Positions 1-10,849 of a stretch of 64,000 bases of DNA are shown here, in pieces. Under the pieces are notes generated by a model that ran no database searches, was not told the DNA's origin, and worked only from the letters and a program-made list of their open reading frames with translations. The number at the start of each line of letters is the position of its first letter. Within the stretch, counting starts at the first letter, position 1. Source of the stretch: Megascapheus bottae. Its lineage: Eukaryota; Chordata; Mammalia; Rodentia; Geomyidae. The translations under genes and the position numbers were made by a program. The DNA lies in the NCBI GenBank assembly GCA_024803745.1, contig JANJXV010000024.1, positions 22,233,927 through 22,297,926 on the forward strand. Direction: 5' to 3'.

Positions 1-515
1 CAACATAGAATTCCATTGTGTATAAATACCACATCTTGTTGATCCACTCATCAATTGAGGGACATCTGGGTTGGTTCCATATCTTTGCTATGGTAAATAG
101 TGCTGCAATGAACATCACTGTGCTAGTGGATTTAATATGCCCTTGTTTCTGGATGATTGGGTAAATGCCAAGTAGTGGAATTGCTGGGTCATAGGGAAGC
201 TCTATGTTTAGTCTTTTGAGGAACTGCCATACTGCTTTTCATAGTGGTTGAACGAGTTTGCACTCCCACCAACAGTGTAGTAGTGATCCCTCCTGGCCAC
301 ATCCCCTCCAGCATTTGTTGGTATTAGTTTTCTTGATCCTGGCCATTCTAACTGGAGTGAGGTGGAATCTTAGAGTTGTTTTGATTTGCATTTCTTTTAT
401 GACCAGAGATGTTGAGCATTTCTTCATGTGTCTATAGGCCATTCTTATTTCTTCTTCAGAGAAGATTCTCTTTAAGTCTTTGGTCCATCTTTTAATGGGA
501 TGGTTCAGCGTTTGC
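1..515 (-). mobile_element. L1 fragment, 3' part of ORF2, cut by window start
   Basis: Reverse-complement match to the C-terminal end of L1 ORF2. It shares long near-identical blocks with 3302-4480 and, inverted, with 4663-5843, such as the stretch around 70-110 that reads ctgggttggttccatatctt. The minus-strand reading gives the fragment 442-239, starting [12 protein letters not shown], typical of L1 ORF2 just after the RT domain. Similarity fades at about 515. The element extends left of the window. Confidence 0.9.
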
Positions 516-1624
516 CGTTAATACCCATTGTTTGAGACTGAAGTTCAGATTGTCCTTGCCTTCTTGCCAGTATCTAACTCTTGCTTCCCTCCCACCTTCA
601 TGTCTAATGGTATTATTTAATATGCCATCAAGTTAAATTAATTTATTTAGACTTAGAGGAGAAATATGTGAATTTAAGCTGAAGATCTGTCATATTCTGA
701 TATGCATAACCTGTGAAAGATTATCTTAGATTGACCTTTCTCCTGGCTAGGGCAGAGGTAACTACTTAATTCTGTGAAAAGGACATCAGAACAACAGGAG
801 TGTGCCTAACCGAAGCCCTGCATGAATTGGAGGAAGGAAAAGACTCTTCCTAACCAAACAACCTTGTCTCCAGAAAGCCAAGACTTATGTCAGTATCAGT
901 GTCTCTGCTAATCTACGCAGGCAGCTCTGAAGCCAACCAGAAGATGAGAGGCTGGCCATTCCAATTCATTGCTTATCTTTTTCGGTTTACATAGGACCTC
1001 CATGTCTGCACTGCATGTGTGAAAAGACCTGTCCGCTGACCCTTAGGACCCTTCTCCACCTTGGCTATTCTCCCTAGAGCTCCTACCACCTCCAAATATA
1101 ATGCCACCAGCTGGGGCCCAAGTGTTCAACACATGGAAAACATTTCATATTCAAAGCATAATGTCACTCTCTTGGACTCCAAAGGCTCATAACTATTTCA
1201 TAATGTAAAATTCTGTTAGTCTGTCTACAAGAGTTTCCACAATCTTAACAGTTTGAATACTATTCAGAAGTCTAAGTTTAGAGTCTCTACTGAAACTCAA
1301 GGCCTTCTTTTAGCTGTGAGATCCTGCAATTTTTTTTTAAAGTTACATACTCCCAAAATAAAATGGCACAGAATAAACATTCCTAATCCCATAGGAAGAT
1401 TGGGAATATATAAAGGCCTATATGCTTCTGATTATATAAAATAATACTTATTGAAATTGCAAGAAATGGAAATGAAAGGTTGATTTTCTTCTTTTGTTTT
1501 CTTTTTTCTTGTTTACTTATATGGCTTTGGGAGGGCAAGGCGTCACAGAAACAGAGGGACAGAGAATGAACAAATGTAGCAGTGGAACTCACTTGTAGAA
1601 AATTCACTACATAACTTGTGAGTG
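516..1624. other. intergenic, nothing recognised
   Basis: AT-rich sequence without a convincing gene or repeat. The open frames here are short (63-95 codons) and have no recognisable motif. Confidence 0.5.
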
Positions 1625-1755
1625 TAGATAGGAAGGAAAAACTGGAAGAGAGCAAAGGAAGAGGTGACATTATCCAAAAAGAAATGTACTAATTACCTGA
1701 CTTATGTAACTATAACCCCTCTGTCTATCACCTTTTTGATAACATTTTTTAAATA
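1625..1755 (+). mobile_element. very short L1 3' end
   Basis: Contains the hallmark of the local L1 3' UTR end: a purine-rich run, then 'aaatgtactaattacctgac', then 'taacccctctgt' and an A/T-rich tail. The same ending is seen at 5690, 17160, 22400, 32620, 34110 and 50370. A strongly 5'-truncated insertion. Confidence 0.75.
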
Positions 1756-1877
1756 TTTGGCTTTCTTTTAATGGCACTGATCTCTTAAGAAACTATATGT
1801 TTTATAGCCTCAGATTTACTCTGGCTTTTTTGATACATCTGCAAGGCTTTTGTTTGTTTGCTTGCTTTGTTTTTTGT

Positions 1878-1975
1878 TGGTAGTGGGGCTTGAACTCTGA
1901 GCCTGGGTACTGTCCCTAAGCTCTTCAGCTCAAGGCTAGCACTCTACCACTTGAACCACAGCACCACTTCCTGTA
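1878..1975 (-). mobile_element. SINE fragment, ID-type (tRNA-like) arm
   Basis: On the plus strand it reads as the reverse complement of the ID arm: 'ggggcttgaactctgagcc' followed by 'aaggctagcactctaccact'. It is preceded by a T-rich stretch, which is the A-tail of a minus-strand insertion. Confidence 0.85.
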
Positions 1976-3190
1976 AGTTGGTTAAGTTTTTCTACTTTGC
2001 TGTTTTCCTTCCTTAGTCTCACTATAAGCCTGGCTAAAAGAAGCCAGCAATAAGTCTACTATAGTCTGAATGCTATGCTGTCTTGATATTTCTTCCCTCA
2101 GATTACTTATGTTTAAATTCAAACACACTCAAAGTCTTAGGACATGGAGAAAAATACAGACAGATTCTTTGTAAAAATGCAATATACCAGTTCTCAATAG
2201 AGTCTTTATTCCTGTCTGCCACTTGAAGCTTGGCTCTTCTCTTTCTGGTCTTCTGAGCTCTCACCAGAAAGAATTGCCCAGTAAGCTCAAAACTTTCCCC
2301 AAATTCCCCTCAAAAACCAATTTAAAGGCTTCTGAACAACAGTCAGGCACAGCAGTGACCCTGTTCTTCTGGTATATGCTCTGCCACCATGATATTCTGT
2401 CCAAGTCCAGAGGAACAAGCAAACCCATGGGTTGGGTCCTCTGAAGCAGCTAGCACAGGAAGCTACTGCATCAGGCACTTTATCAGAGTGATAACAAAAG
2501 TAACTCATATGGCATGCCTTGGCTCTGGGGTTTGTTTTGTGGTTGTTGTTGGGTTTTTGTTTTTATTTTGTTTGAGGATTTTGTTTTTGTTGGACACTGT
2601 AAAGCCAGCATGTTTATTCTTATCTGGCTAGTGTGTGCATTTTACAGATATGGAAAACATATTGTTATAGTTAACTATCATGTGTAATTTAAAAACTAGT
2701 TAGTTGCAGTAAATTAATGGTTGCTTGGCAACCACGTGGAGGATTTGAAAGAAAGCAGTCTATTACTGCTCAAATCAACACATCAAGATCTGCTTAAGCA
2801 CCCTGAGTTCTGCAAGACAGAACTAAACCCTGGAGTAGACAACGGGAGAAGGGAGAGAATGTTCACATTTTACAGCTTTGGTTATTTGTAGGAGGGTAGA
2901 GAAAACGTAAATTGCAACTCATCTCCTAGCTTGGGTTAGAGCTACCCAATTTAAGAACAAGTACTAATTAGCTGGCAGAAAAGCTCAGCTGTGACTTGGC
3001 TAAAAATGGGACCTCACAGAAATGTACTTAGAGCAGAGAGTGAAGCTGATTCGCTTAGCATGTGAGAACTGGACTTGATGCTGACAAAACAACATGTGGG
3101 AAATGAGTTTGGGAACAATTTTTAAACTTCAAAGCATTTTGGTACAGAAATGGCCATCTAGCTTGCCTGTAATAGAATCAGAAATCAAAT
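1976..3190. other. intergenic, nothing recognised
   Basis: No recognisable gene. Overlapping open frames at 2223-2631 lack any known domain and lie on both strands over the same bases, as expected for chance frames. Confidence 0.5.
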
Positions 3191-3192
3191 CC

Positions 3193-3301
3193 AGCCAGAT
3201 GCTGGATTAGGCTCACACCTAAAATTCTAACTGTTCTGGAGACTGAGGTCTGAGGATTGTGGTCCAAAGCCAGCCTACACAGACCAATCCCTGAAATTCT
3301 T
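3193..3301 (+). mobile_element. B1-ID SINE, 5' part, interrupted by an L1
   Basis: 7SL/B1-like head ('gctcacacctaaaattctaa', then 'gagactgaggtctgaggatt', then 'caaagccagcct'). It stops at 'ccctgaaattctt', and the SINE resumes at 4481 with 'ccctaaattcttatctccag', which is the normal continuation of this family. An L1 was therefore inserted inside this SINE and duplicated about 12 bp. Confidence 0.88.
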
Positions 3302-4480
3302 TTTTTTTTTGAGTTTTGTCCATTTGATTTTTTATATTGTCAGGATAATGTATACATGGATTATAGTTTCATTCGTCAGGTAGTAGGTGCATTACTTCTC
3401 ACACATTGATACCCCTTCTCATGTTTTTGTCCCCACATCCCTCCCCCACCTCCTCCCAATCATCATATTTCCCCCCTTCCCTTTCCTATTTCAAATAAAC
3501 ATATATACAATATACCAGGTAACAAAGTCAGATACAGTAACAATATGAGATTAACCATAAGGGCAAAAAAAAGAGAGAAATAAGAGTACCTGAAAACAAC
3601 AATCACACAAGATAAAGCTCTTGTTTCCATATCCTAGAGTTCCTTTCATTTATTCTCATCCTATATGACCTTATGTACCTAGGTTTTGAGCTATTGTAAT
3701 CCTCTGCTAGGAGAGTCCTCAATGTGTACTAATTATTACAAATGAGGGAAATCATTGAGCCTATGTTCCTTTGGGTTTGGCTTACTTCACTTAATATGTT
3801 TTTTTCCCCAAGTCTTTTCATTTCCTTACAAATGGAGCGTGTCATTCTTTCTGATGGCAGCACAGAATTCCATTGTGTATAAGTACCACATCTTCTTGAT
3901 CCAATCATCTACTGAGGGGCATCTGGGTTGGTTCCATATCTTTGCTATGGTAAATAGTGCTGCAATGAACATCACTGTGCTAGTGGATTTAGTATGTCCT
4001 TGTTTCTGGACATTTGGGTAAATGCCAAGGAGTGGAATTGCTGGGTCATAGGGGAGCTCTATGTTTAGTCTTTTAAGGAACCGGCAAACTGCTTTCCATA
4101 GTGGTTGAACAAGTTTGCACTCCCATCAACAGTGCAGTAGTGATCCCTCCTGGCCACATCCCTGCCAGCATCTGTTGTTAGATTTCTTGGTAATGGTCAT
4201 TCTAACTGGAGTGAGGTGGAATCTCAGAGTTGTTTTGATTTGCATTTCTTTTATGACCAGAGATGTTGAGCATTTCTTCATGTGTCTATAGGCCATTTTT
4301 ATTTCTTCTTCAGAAAAGTCTTTCTTTATGTCTTTAGCCCACCTTTTATTGGGATGGTTGTTTCTTTAAGGATTTGTTTTGGAGAGATTCAATTTTTTTA
4401 GCTGTAGATATATTTTAGATATGAGGCCCTTGTCACTAGCCTTGTATGGCTAGTGAAGATCTTCTTCTACTGTACCCAAC
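3302..4480 (-). mobile_element. 5'-truncated L1 inserted in a SINE
   Basis: Starts with a T-run (the A-tail on the minus strand), then the L1 3' UTR reversed (3320-3740), then the ORF2 C-terminal region reversed to about 4475. It is flanked by imperfect target-site duplications at 3289-3301 and 4481-4492 (ccctgaaattctt against ccctaaattctt). About 1.18 kb of a roughly 6-7 kb element, so a 5'-truncated copy. ORF2 is not open. Its body is an inverted copy of the L1 at 4663-5843. Confidence 0.92.
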
Positions 4481-4535
4481 CCCTAAATTCTTATCTCCAG
4501 TTAACCAACAAAAAGCCACTCTGAGCAAGAGAGGA
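4481..4535 (+). mobile_element. B1-ID SINE, 3' part of the interrupted copy
   Basis: Continues the SINE of 3193-3301 with 'ttatctccagttaaccaac'. Most of the ID arm is missing and the copy passes into a GGAA microsatellite where the A-rich tail would be. Confidence 0.8.
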
Positions 4536-4646
4536 AGGAAGGAAGGAAGGAAGGAAGGAAGGAAGGAAGGAAGGAAGGAGAAAGGAAGAAAGAAGGGAGG
4601 GAGGGAGGAAGAGAGGGAGAGAGGGAGGGAGAGAAAGGAGGAAGGC
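4531..4646. repeat. (GGAA)n / GA-rich microsatellite
   Basis: About 12 uninterrupted GGAA units, then an imperfect purine tract of GGGA and GAGA units. It probably grew from the A-rich tail of the SINE to its left. The open frames on both strands here (poly Gly-Arg-Lys-Glu, or poly Leu-Pro-Ser-Phe) are products of the repeat and not genes. Confidence 0.95.
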
Positions 4647-4662
4647 AGAAAATGATATTGAC

Positions 4663-5843
4663 TCTGGTCATAAAAGAAATGCAAATTAAAACAACTCTAA
4701 GATTCCACCTCACTCCAGTAAGAATGGCCATGATCAAGAAATCTAATAACAACAGATGCTGGAGGGGATGTGACCAGGAGGGATCATTACTACACTGTTG
4801 GTGGGAGTGCAAACTTGTTCAACCACTATGGAAAGCAGTGTGGAGATTCCTCAAAAGACAAACCATATGACCCAGCAATCCCACTTCTTGGCATCTACCT
4901 AAATATCTAGAAACAAGGCCATACTAAGCCTTCCAGCACAATGATGTTTGTTGCAGCATTATTCACCATAGCTAAGACATAGAACAAACACAGATGCCCC
5001 TCAGTAGATGAATGGATCAAGAAGATGTGGTTTATTGACACCATGGAATCCTATGGTGTCATCAAAAGGAATGACATCACCCCATTTGTAAGGAAAGGAA
5101 AAGACTTGGAAAAAATCATAGTAAGTGAAGGAAGCCAGATCCAAAGAAATATGGTTTCCCTCATTTAGAACAATTAGTACACTTTTAGGATTCTCCTATC
5201 AGAGGATCATTATAGCTCAAAAGCTATGTACCTATATCCATATAGAATGAGGCTAAGTGATTTGAACTCCAGGATATAAAAACAAGAGGTTTATCTTTGT
5301 GATTGTTGTTCATAATGTACTATATGAAGCTATTTCTTTTCTCTTCTTTTCCCTTTAAGGTTTATCGCATATTGTTACTGCATCTGACTTTGATACCTGG
5401 TATTGTATACAGGTTTATTTGGGTACTTGAAAATGGAAAAGTAGGGGAAAAACAAGATGAGTGGAAGAGGGTAGGGGAGGGGAAGTGGGAAAAAAAACAT
5501 GGGAAGAGGTAACAATGTCCAAGAAAGTAATATACCTTGTATATACCGTTTTTTTTGTTTATTTGAAATAGGGAAGGGAAGAGGGAAAAACAAGATGATT
5601 GGGAAGGGTTGAGGAAAGGGAAATGGAGTAAAAAACATGAGAAGGGGTATCAATGTGCAATAAATAATGCACCTACTACCTGACAAATGTAACTGTAACC
5701 CCTCTGTACATTATCCCGAGAATAAAATAAAATTTTAAAAACAAAATAAATTAATTAAAAAAGAAGTAATGTACTCACTACCTGATAGATGTAACTGTAA
5801 CCCCTCTATACATCATCCAACAATAAAATAAAATTAAAAAGAA
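4663..5843 (+). mobile_element. 5'-truncated L1 with target-site duplication
   Basis: Begins in the ORF2 C-terminal region; the open stretch to 4870 holds [20 protein letters not shown] and the L1-typical [18 protein letters not shown]. It runs through the 3' UTR to an A-rich end. Flanked by near-perfect 16-bp duplications at 4647-4662 (agaaaatgatattgac) and 5844-5859 (agaaaatgatactgac). ORF2 is interrupted by stops after 4870, so it is not functional. Confidence 0.93.
5412..5840 (+). repeat. tandemly duplicated L1 3' UTR end
   Basis: Within the L1 above, the last part of the 3' UTR occurs at 5412-5539 and again at 5558-5676: 'gtttatttg', G/A-rich tract, 'aaacatg', 'gaag-ggta-caatgt'. The terminal segment 'cactacctga' to 'taacccctct' occurs at about 5675-5715 and again at 5765-5840, each followed by an AATAAAATAAAA-like end. 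Confidence 0.8.
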
Positions 5844-5859
5844 AGAAAATGATACTGAC

Positions 5860-6434
5860 AGTTTTGACTGACTGAGACGATTTTAATGTGGAAGTCTCCA
5901 GCTGAATGAAGTTGGTTGGCTAGAGGTCAATCTAATAACCAAGAAACAGGTTTGGGAAAAAGGAGGGCATTTTTTAATGAAAGAAAGGCATGGAGACAGC
6001 TCTGGATTATTGAAGCTTTCTAAGAGGGTTCGAGGAGCAAATACAAGTTTGGAGTATATTTCAGAAATCATTTTAAAACTCTATGTAGTAATGACTCAAA
6101 GCCATAGAAATGGAGTGGAGTTGAGAGAGACATGCTGAAAAGTGACATTGATCAAGATGCATTGAAATCCAGAAATTAACACACTGAATTGGAACCCCTT
6201 TGTACAACCACTTAAAGATTGTTTAAAAAAACTAAGATAGAAAAATTTAAATGATTAAATGCTACTTAAAATAATTTATTTTGAAAGTGCTTTATGCTTA
6301 GTTTTTTACTACATTCAAAATGTTAGGCTAAGCAAAGTTGGGTTTTTTTATTAAATTAAATTAATTTAAATTAACCTCATATCTTTTTTGCAAATAAAAA
6401 TATATTAGGTTGTTGAAAATGGAATTATTTTGCT
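5860..6434. other. intergenic, nothing recognised
   Basis: Unique-looking AT-rich DNA. The only frame of note (6071-5883, minus, 62 codons) has no family resemblance. Confidence 0.5.
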
Positions 6435-6515
6435 GGCCTCCAAGTTACACTTTTTCAGTCTCAGCCTCCAGGTTTCTGGGATTGCAGGCATAAGCCATCA
6501 TGTCTGGCCAACATC
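6435..6515 (-). mobile_element. B1-like SINE fragment
   Basis: Reverse of a B1 head: 'cagtctcagcctccaggttt' then 'gggattgcaggcataagcca'. Diverged and short. Confidence 0.65.
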
Positions 6516-6547
6516 TCTTAAACCATTTGTGCCCAGCCAATCCTTTT

Positions 6548-6824
6548 TTGTGGGTCCTGTGGCTTGAACTGGGCCTGGGCACTGTCCATGAGCTCTTTAG
6601 CTCAAGGCTGCCATTCTACCCCTGGGCCTGGATGTTGTCCCTGAGCTCTTCAGCTCAAGGCTACCACCCCACCCTTCAGCCAAGCCCCACGTTTCATTTT
6701 CTAGAGGTTAATTGGAGATAAGAGGTTCAGGTTCTTTTGTGCCTGGGCTGGCTTTGAACCTTGATCCTCAGATTTCAGCCTCCTGAGTAGCTAGAATTAT
6801 AGGTGTGAGCCTCCGCACCTGGCA
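6548..6824 (-). mobile_element. B1-ID SINE with duplicated ID arm
   Basis: Full composite SINE in reverse: ID arm (6552-6620), second partial copy of the same arm (6622-6690, again 'gagctcttcagctcaaggct'), spacer with 'gttaattggagataagag', and B1 head ending 'tataggtgtgagcctccgca'. Flanked by similar sequences ccagccaatcctttt (6533-6547) and ccagccaatatttctt (6825-6840), probably the target duplication. Confidence 0.88.
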
Positions 6825-6840
6825 CCAGCCAATATTTCTT

Positions 6841-8084
6841 AATCAAGCACGTGGATATAATATACTCTGGAAAGATATAGAAAACCTCGCTAACAGCCAG
6901 TGCCTCAAGGAAGTACATTGTAAACTTTTAAAATCCACCTGGATTTATTAATAATTAATAAACCACGCAATTTTAAGTAAGTTCAAAACACTTCACTGTG
7001 TGTGGTTCAAAAAAAAAAGTGGCATCATGTGATGAGAATGAAAAGATCTGATCAGAGACTCGAATGTGAAACCCCTCCGGGCTTGTCAGTATTTCCCAGG
7101 TCTTCAGTGCGCTGTGCACCAGCTCTGAATCCCTTGTCTTCCTCACTCTAAATCTGGAAGAGACCACAGGCAGCCGCTGGTCCCTGTGAGACCCTGCTTC
7201 CCAGAGCCCGTGGGTAACAGGAGGTGTGCTGTCCACACCTAAGCTGCATGCATCTTCCATACAGCACCTCACTCCTCCATGCCCAACACCATGAGAACCC
7301 CAGGGGAACAGATGCAGCTGCTCAGGGAAGGAGAAGAAGAAATCACTGCATGTTCAGGATGGAAATGAGCCTCTCTCTCATGGTTTCCCTCTGTGGCTGG
7401 TCAAATCTATAGATGTAGGCCTCGGGTCTGTATGTGGATAGATGGCTGCTCTGAATTTATCTGGTGCTGGTGAAAACAAGACAGACAGACCTCCTGGCAC
7501 GGATTCCCAGAGGCTGGAAGCCCTCTGTGCATTCAGTGAGTGCACTTTGATGTGCATGTTTTTTTTGCCTTCCCCCTCAAGATCACAAATGTATTTGTAG
7601 TATCTCAGGTAAATATACCCTGGGAACAGTTTTTTTCTTTTCTTTTTTTCTTTTAAGGGTTTGAGGTTTGGGTGGTTGTTTTGTTTGTGTTTGTTGCTGT
7701 TGTTGTTTTGCTAATCCTTTCACCAACCTTTGCTGTGCCTCCTAGCATTTCTGGATGGAATTAATATAAGGCTGAATCCCCTTCAGTTATTTGTCTTTCC
7801 AACTTTATTTTACTTTTATCTTAAATTTTATTTTATTGTGGAGGTGGTGTATAGAAGGGTTTATCCCAACTTTTGAAAAATTAGCTACTATATTGTCCTA
7901 GTCATAGAAATAACTTATTATTTCCAGGAAATGGATATTTTTCTTGAACAATATTTGGGGATTTGATATGCTTTACAAATAACTCGTATTTTCAGCTTTT
8001 CAAAAACTTGTCTCCAAGATTGTCTAACTCCTACCATCCCCCTTTACATCCAACTCAGCTCTGTTCTAAGATGAGTATTTACTC
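6841..8084. other. intergenic, nothing recognised
   Basis: The moderately GC-richer part at 7030-7450 has overlapping open frames on both strands (99 codons minus, 62 codons plus) without any recognisable motif. From 7560 on the DNA is T-rich with homopolymer runs. Confidence 0.5.
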
Positions 8085-8250
8085 TGGTTCTTTTTTCTCT
8101 CTAACTCCAAACAGAGCATATTTCCAGTAATCCTCCCCTCTCCTCCTTTCTCTCTCCCCTTCCCCTTCCCTCCCGTCTCTCTTCTCCCCCTTTCTCTCCC
8201 CCCCCATCTCTCTGCCCCTCTCTTTCTCTCTTCCCCCAACCCTTCCTTAT
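8085..8250. repeat. CT-rich pyrimidine tract
   Basis: About 165 bases almost entirely C and T on the plus strand, with runs such as tctctcccc and cccccccc. The minus-strand frames over it (Arg-Gly-Glu-rich, 65-76 codons) are low-complexity artefacts. Confidence 0.9.
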
Positions 8251-8622
8251 TCCCATTGCACTTCTGGCCATGCCCACAAGGTGGCGGTGGAGACACACCT
8301 CAGAGAAGGCCCAGGCCTGGAGGCTTCTCCCCAGTGTGGCCTCTGTTGGTTCTAGTTCCTTGGAAGGTGGGGAGCCTCAGTAATGACTCACAACAATAAA
8401 CAAACTTGGAAAATGACATAAACATGATCATAACAGGAATCATTGTGAACCATTTCTCATCTTTCCTCTGACCACTGTAGTTAACAGCATTCAAAGAACC
8501 AGGAGACTTGACCTCATGCCCATTCCAGTTTAACAGTCCAGCCAGAGTCGGCCTGCTCACCTGTCCTGGATTCTGTGGTGTGACCATCTGTGCACCTAAT
8601 ATTCACACCTCTGCAGAAAGCA

Positions 8623-8637
8623 CCCCCCCCCCCCCCC
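8623..8637. repeat. (C)15 homopolymer
   Basis: Fifteen consecutive C. The length may be unreliable in an assembly. Confidence 0.95.
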
Positions 8638-8820
8638 GGTCCGGAGCTGCTTTGCTTACTGTGAATGTCTGTGCATCTTACCACATACGCATATTCAACC
8701 TAGGCTGCCGTGATGTACCCCAGAAAGAGGCTGCAGACACTGGGTACCAAGCCCTGAAGCACTCACAGATTCTGAGAACCACAGAGGATGTCTAAATATA
8801 CAGCTGGGCATACTTGTTTT

Positions 8821-8990
8821 TTCCAGTCTTGGGGACTGAATTCAGGGCCTGAGCACTGACCTTGGGTTTTCATTACAGCTAGAGCTCTACCACTTGAGCC
8901 ACAGCACACTTCCAGCTTTTCTATGGATGTAGTACCGAGGAATCAAACCTGGGTCTTCGTGCATGCTAGGCAAGCACTCTACCAGGCCCA
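8821..8990 (-). mobile_element. ID-dimer SINE
   Basis: Reverse of a two-armed ID element: 'actgaattcagggcctgagc', 'gctctaccacttgagccaca', then the second arm with 'accgaggaatcaaacctggg' and 'gcatgctaggcaagcactct'. Similar flanks 'acttgttttt' and 'acttagttttt' may be the target duplication. Confidence 0.88.
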
Positions 8991-9208
8991 GGACTTAGTT
9001 TTTAACTCTTCCTGCTCTGAAAAATAATTCACACAAGACAAAATGACCAAATCAGCAGTTTCCAAAGAATGAGTATTTATTTCATTTAGCAGAGCATGGA
9101 CTGTACCTACTGAAGACATTGCTCATACATTGCAATTCCAAAGGTGAAGTGTTCTCCTTTCCCACCATCATAAAGCTGAAAATCACAAGTGAAGATTTTT
9201 AAGTTAAA

Positions 9209-9440
9209 TTGGCACCACTGGCTCATGCCTGTGACCCTGGCTACTCAGGAGGATGAGATCTGAGGATCATTATTTGAAGTCAGCCAGGAAGGAAAGTCCA
9301 TGAGCCTCTTATCTCCACTAAACTGTCAAAAAGTTGGAAGTCGAGCTGTGGCTCAAATGGTGCAGTGCTAGCCTTGAGCAAAAGAAGCTTAGGGACAGCT
9401 CCCAGAATCTGAATTCAAGCCCCAGGACCAGTGCCTCCCC
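9209..9440 (+). mobile_element. B1-ID composite SINE
   Basis: B1 head ('ggctcatgcctgtgaccctg', 'gctactcaggagga'), spacer 'ccatgagcctcttatctcca', ID arm ('gctgtggctcaaatggtgca', 'gaattcaagccccaggacca'). Essentially full length; pol III internal promoter motifs are still visible in the ID arm. Confidence 0.9.
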
Positions 9441-9469
9441 CCAAAATCATAACTTTAAATATCCTAAGA

Positions 9470-9648
9470 AGTAGCTTATGATCCAGCCATACCACCCATG
9501 GGGTATTTATTCAAAACCTTACAAATCAGAATACAGTGAAAACACTTGCACACCCATGTTCCCTGATGCACTGTTCACCATAGCCCAGTTATAAACACAG
9601 TCTAGATGTCCTGCGATGGAAGAGTGGATCAATAATGTCTCTCTCTCC

Positions 9649-9715
<67 letters not shown>

Positions 9716-9890
9716 ACACACACAAACACAATGGAATTTTACTCATCCCTCAGGAAGAATAGTGCATCATCTGCAAAGAAATGAATGGACCTGAAAAATC
9801 ATTACATGAAGTGAAGTAAGTCTCAGAGACAAACACGGCACAAGTTCTCTCTCATCTTAAATTATAAGTATATATATGTATGTATATACA
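9470..9890 (+). mobile_element. old L1 3' fragment split by a microsatellite
   Basis: Degraded L1 ORF2 C-terminal region: 'atgatccagccataccaccc', 'tgatgcactgttcaccatag', 'gaagagtggatcaataatg', then after the TC repeat 'acaatggaattttactcatc' and 'agaaatgaatggacctg'. A different, older subfamily than the L1s at 3.3-5.8 kb. Confidence 0.8.
9638..9713. repeat. (TC)n microsatellite
   Basis: About 76 bases of almost pure TC/CT, followed by a short CA run. It sits at the point of the L1 where a T/A/C-rich run (gtgtatataca-type) is normal. The minus-strand Arg-Glu repeat frame is an artefact. Confidence 0.97.
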
Positions 9891-10239
9891 GTATCATATG
9901 CATATGTGCACCAACATATTACCTAAATTATGATACATGCAAGAGAATATTGCTGTGACATAAACTCCTTTGGACAGCTAACTTACACTCTAACAAAATG
10001 AATACCAGAAAGCTGAAACATGTTGCTGGGGAAAGGGGAGGGAGAGGGGAGGGAGGGCAGACTTCTTTCAGAGTGTTTCTGCGTAAACTTCACCTCAGAA
10101 CTCAGCTCAGTCTATCCGATGGCTGTCCTGTTCCCCTATGTAAAATATTCCAGAGAAGCATCACTCCGAACCAACGCCACTTCTGCATATGGAGAGACTC
10201 CACATCACAGATGCCAGCAGGGCTCTGGCTCCTATTGTA

Positions 10240-10560
10240 GTTCCTTTCCGTTGTAACACAATACCTAAGTCTGGGAAATTTATAAAGAATTAAGGTTTAT
10301 TCATCTCCGAGGATGGGTGTCTAGGAAGTCCAAGAGTACAAGGACCAGCACTGGGACAACTTGCTGGAAGTTTCCTTGCTGTGTCAAACCCTGTGTCACA
10401 CAAGGAAGCAGAGCAAACAGCTTAGCTTGAGTCTCTCTTCCCCGTCAGGCCACTAATACCATTATGAGAACCCCACCCTTGGGATTGTCACCTAACCCTA
10501 ATTTCATCCCAAAGGTTCCCCATTCAAATACCATTCAGATAGAGTTGAGCTTCCCTAAGC
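10240..10560 (-). mobile_element. MaLR-type LTR fragment
   Basis: Contains 'aatacctaagtctgggaaat' followed by 'ttataaagaattaaggttta', which matches the reverse of the 3' end of THE1/MST-like MaLR LTRs. Further on are 'gaagtccaagagtacaagga', 'ccactaatacca' and 'gagaaccccacccttggg', in the expected order. Assigned from memory of the family, at class level only. Confidence 0.6.
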
Positions 10561-10849
10561 ATGTGAACTCTGGGGCCTATGTGGCAAACAGCAGCTCTTT
10601 CTCTCTTCACCTGGCTTAGGCCTTGAGCTTCCCTCTTGACAGGGCAATAGATCTCAGCCTGTGGGAGAACCAGTAGACATGGTTGCCAGGCTGCTCAGGT
10701 AGATCCACCCTGCCTCCTGATCCCAGCCTGCTGCTTCTGTACGAGCTCACCTGTCCCCCTTAGAAGAGACTTCACCTGGCTTGGAGCCTACAGTCCTGTT
10801 CACAAATCAGTCAACACACACTTCATTCATATAGTATTGAAGCAGGACG

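Noticed and set aside
4436..4812. Overlapping frames rich in Pro/Leu/Ser and Gly/Arg/Lys
   Set aside because: Produced by the GGAA microsatellite joined to L1 remnants.
3302..5843. Single twin-primed L1 for the inverted pair
   Set aside because: Both copies keep a 3' UTR end and each has its own target duplication, so they are two insertions.
9519..9746. Arg-Glu repeat frame on the minus strand
   Set aside because: Translation of the TC microsatellite within an old L1.
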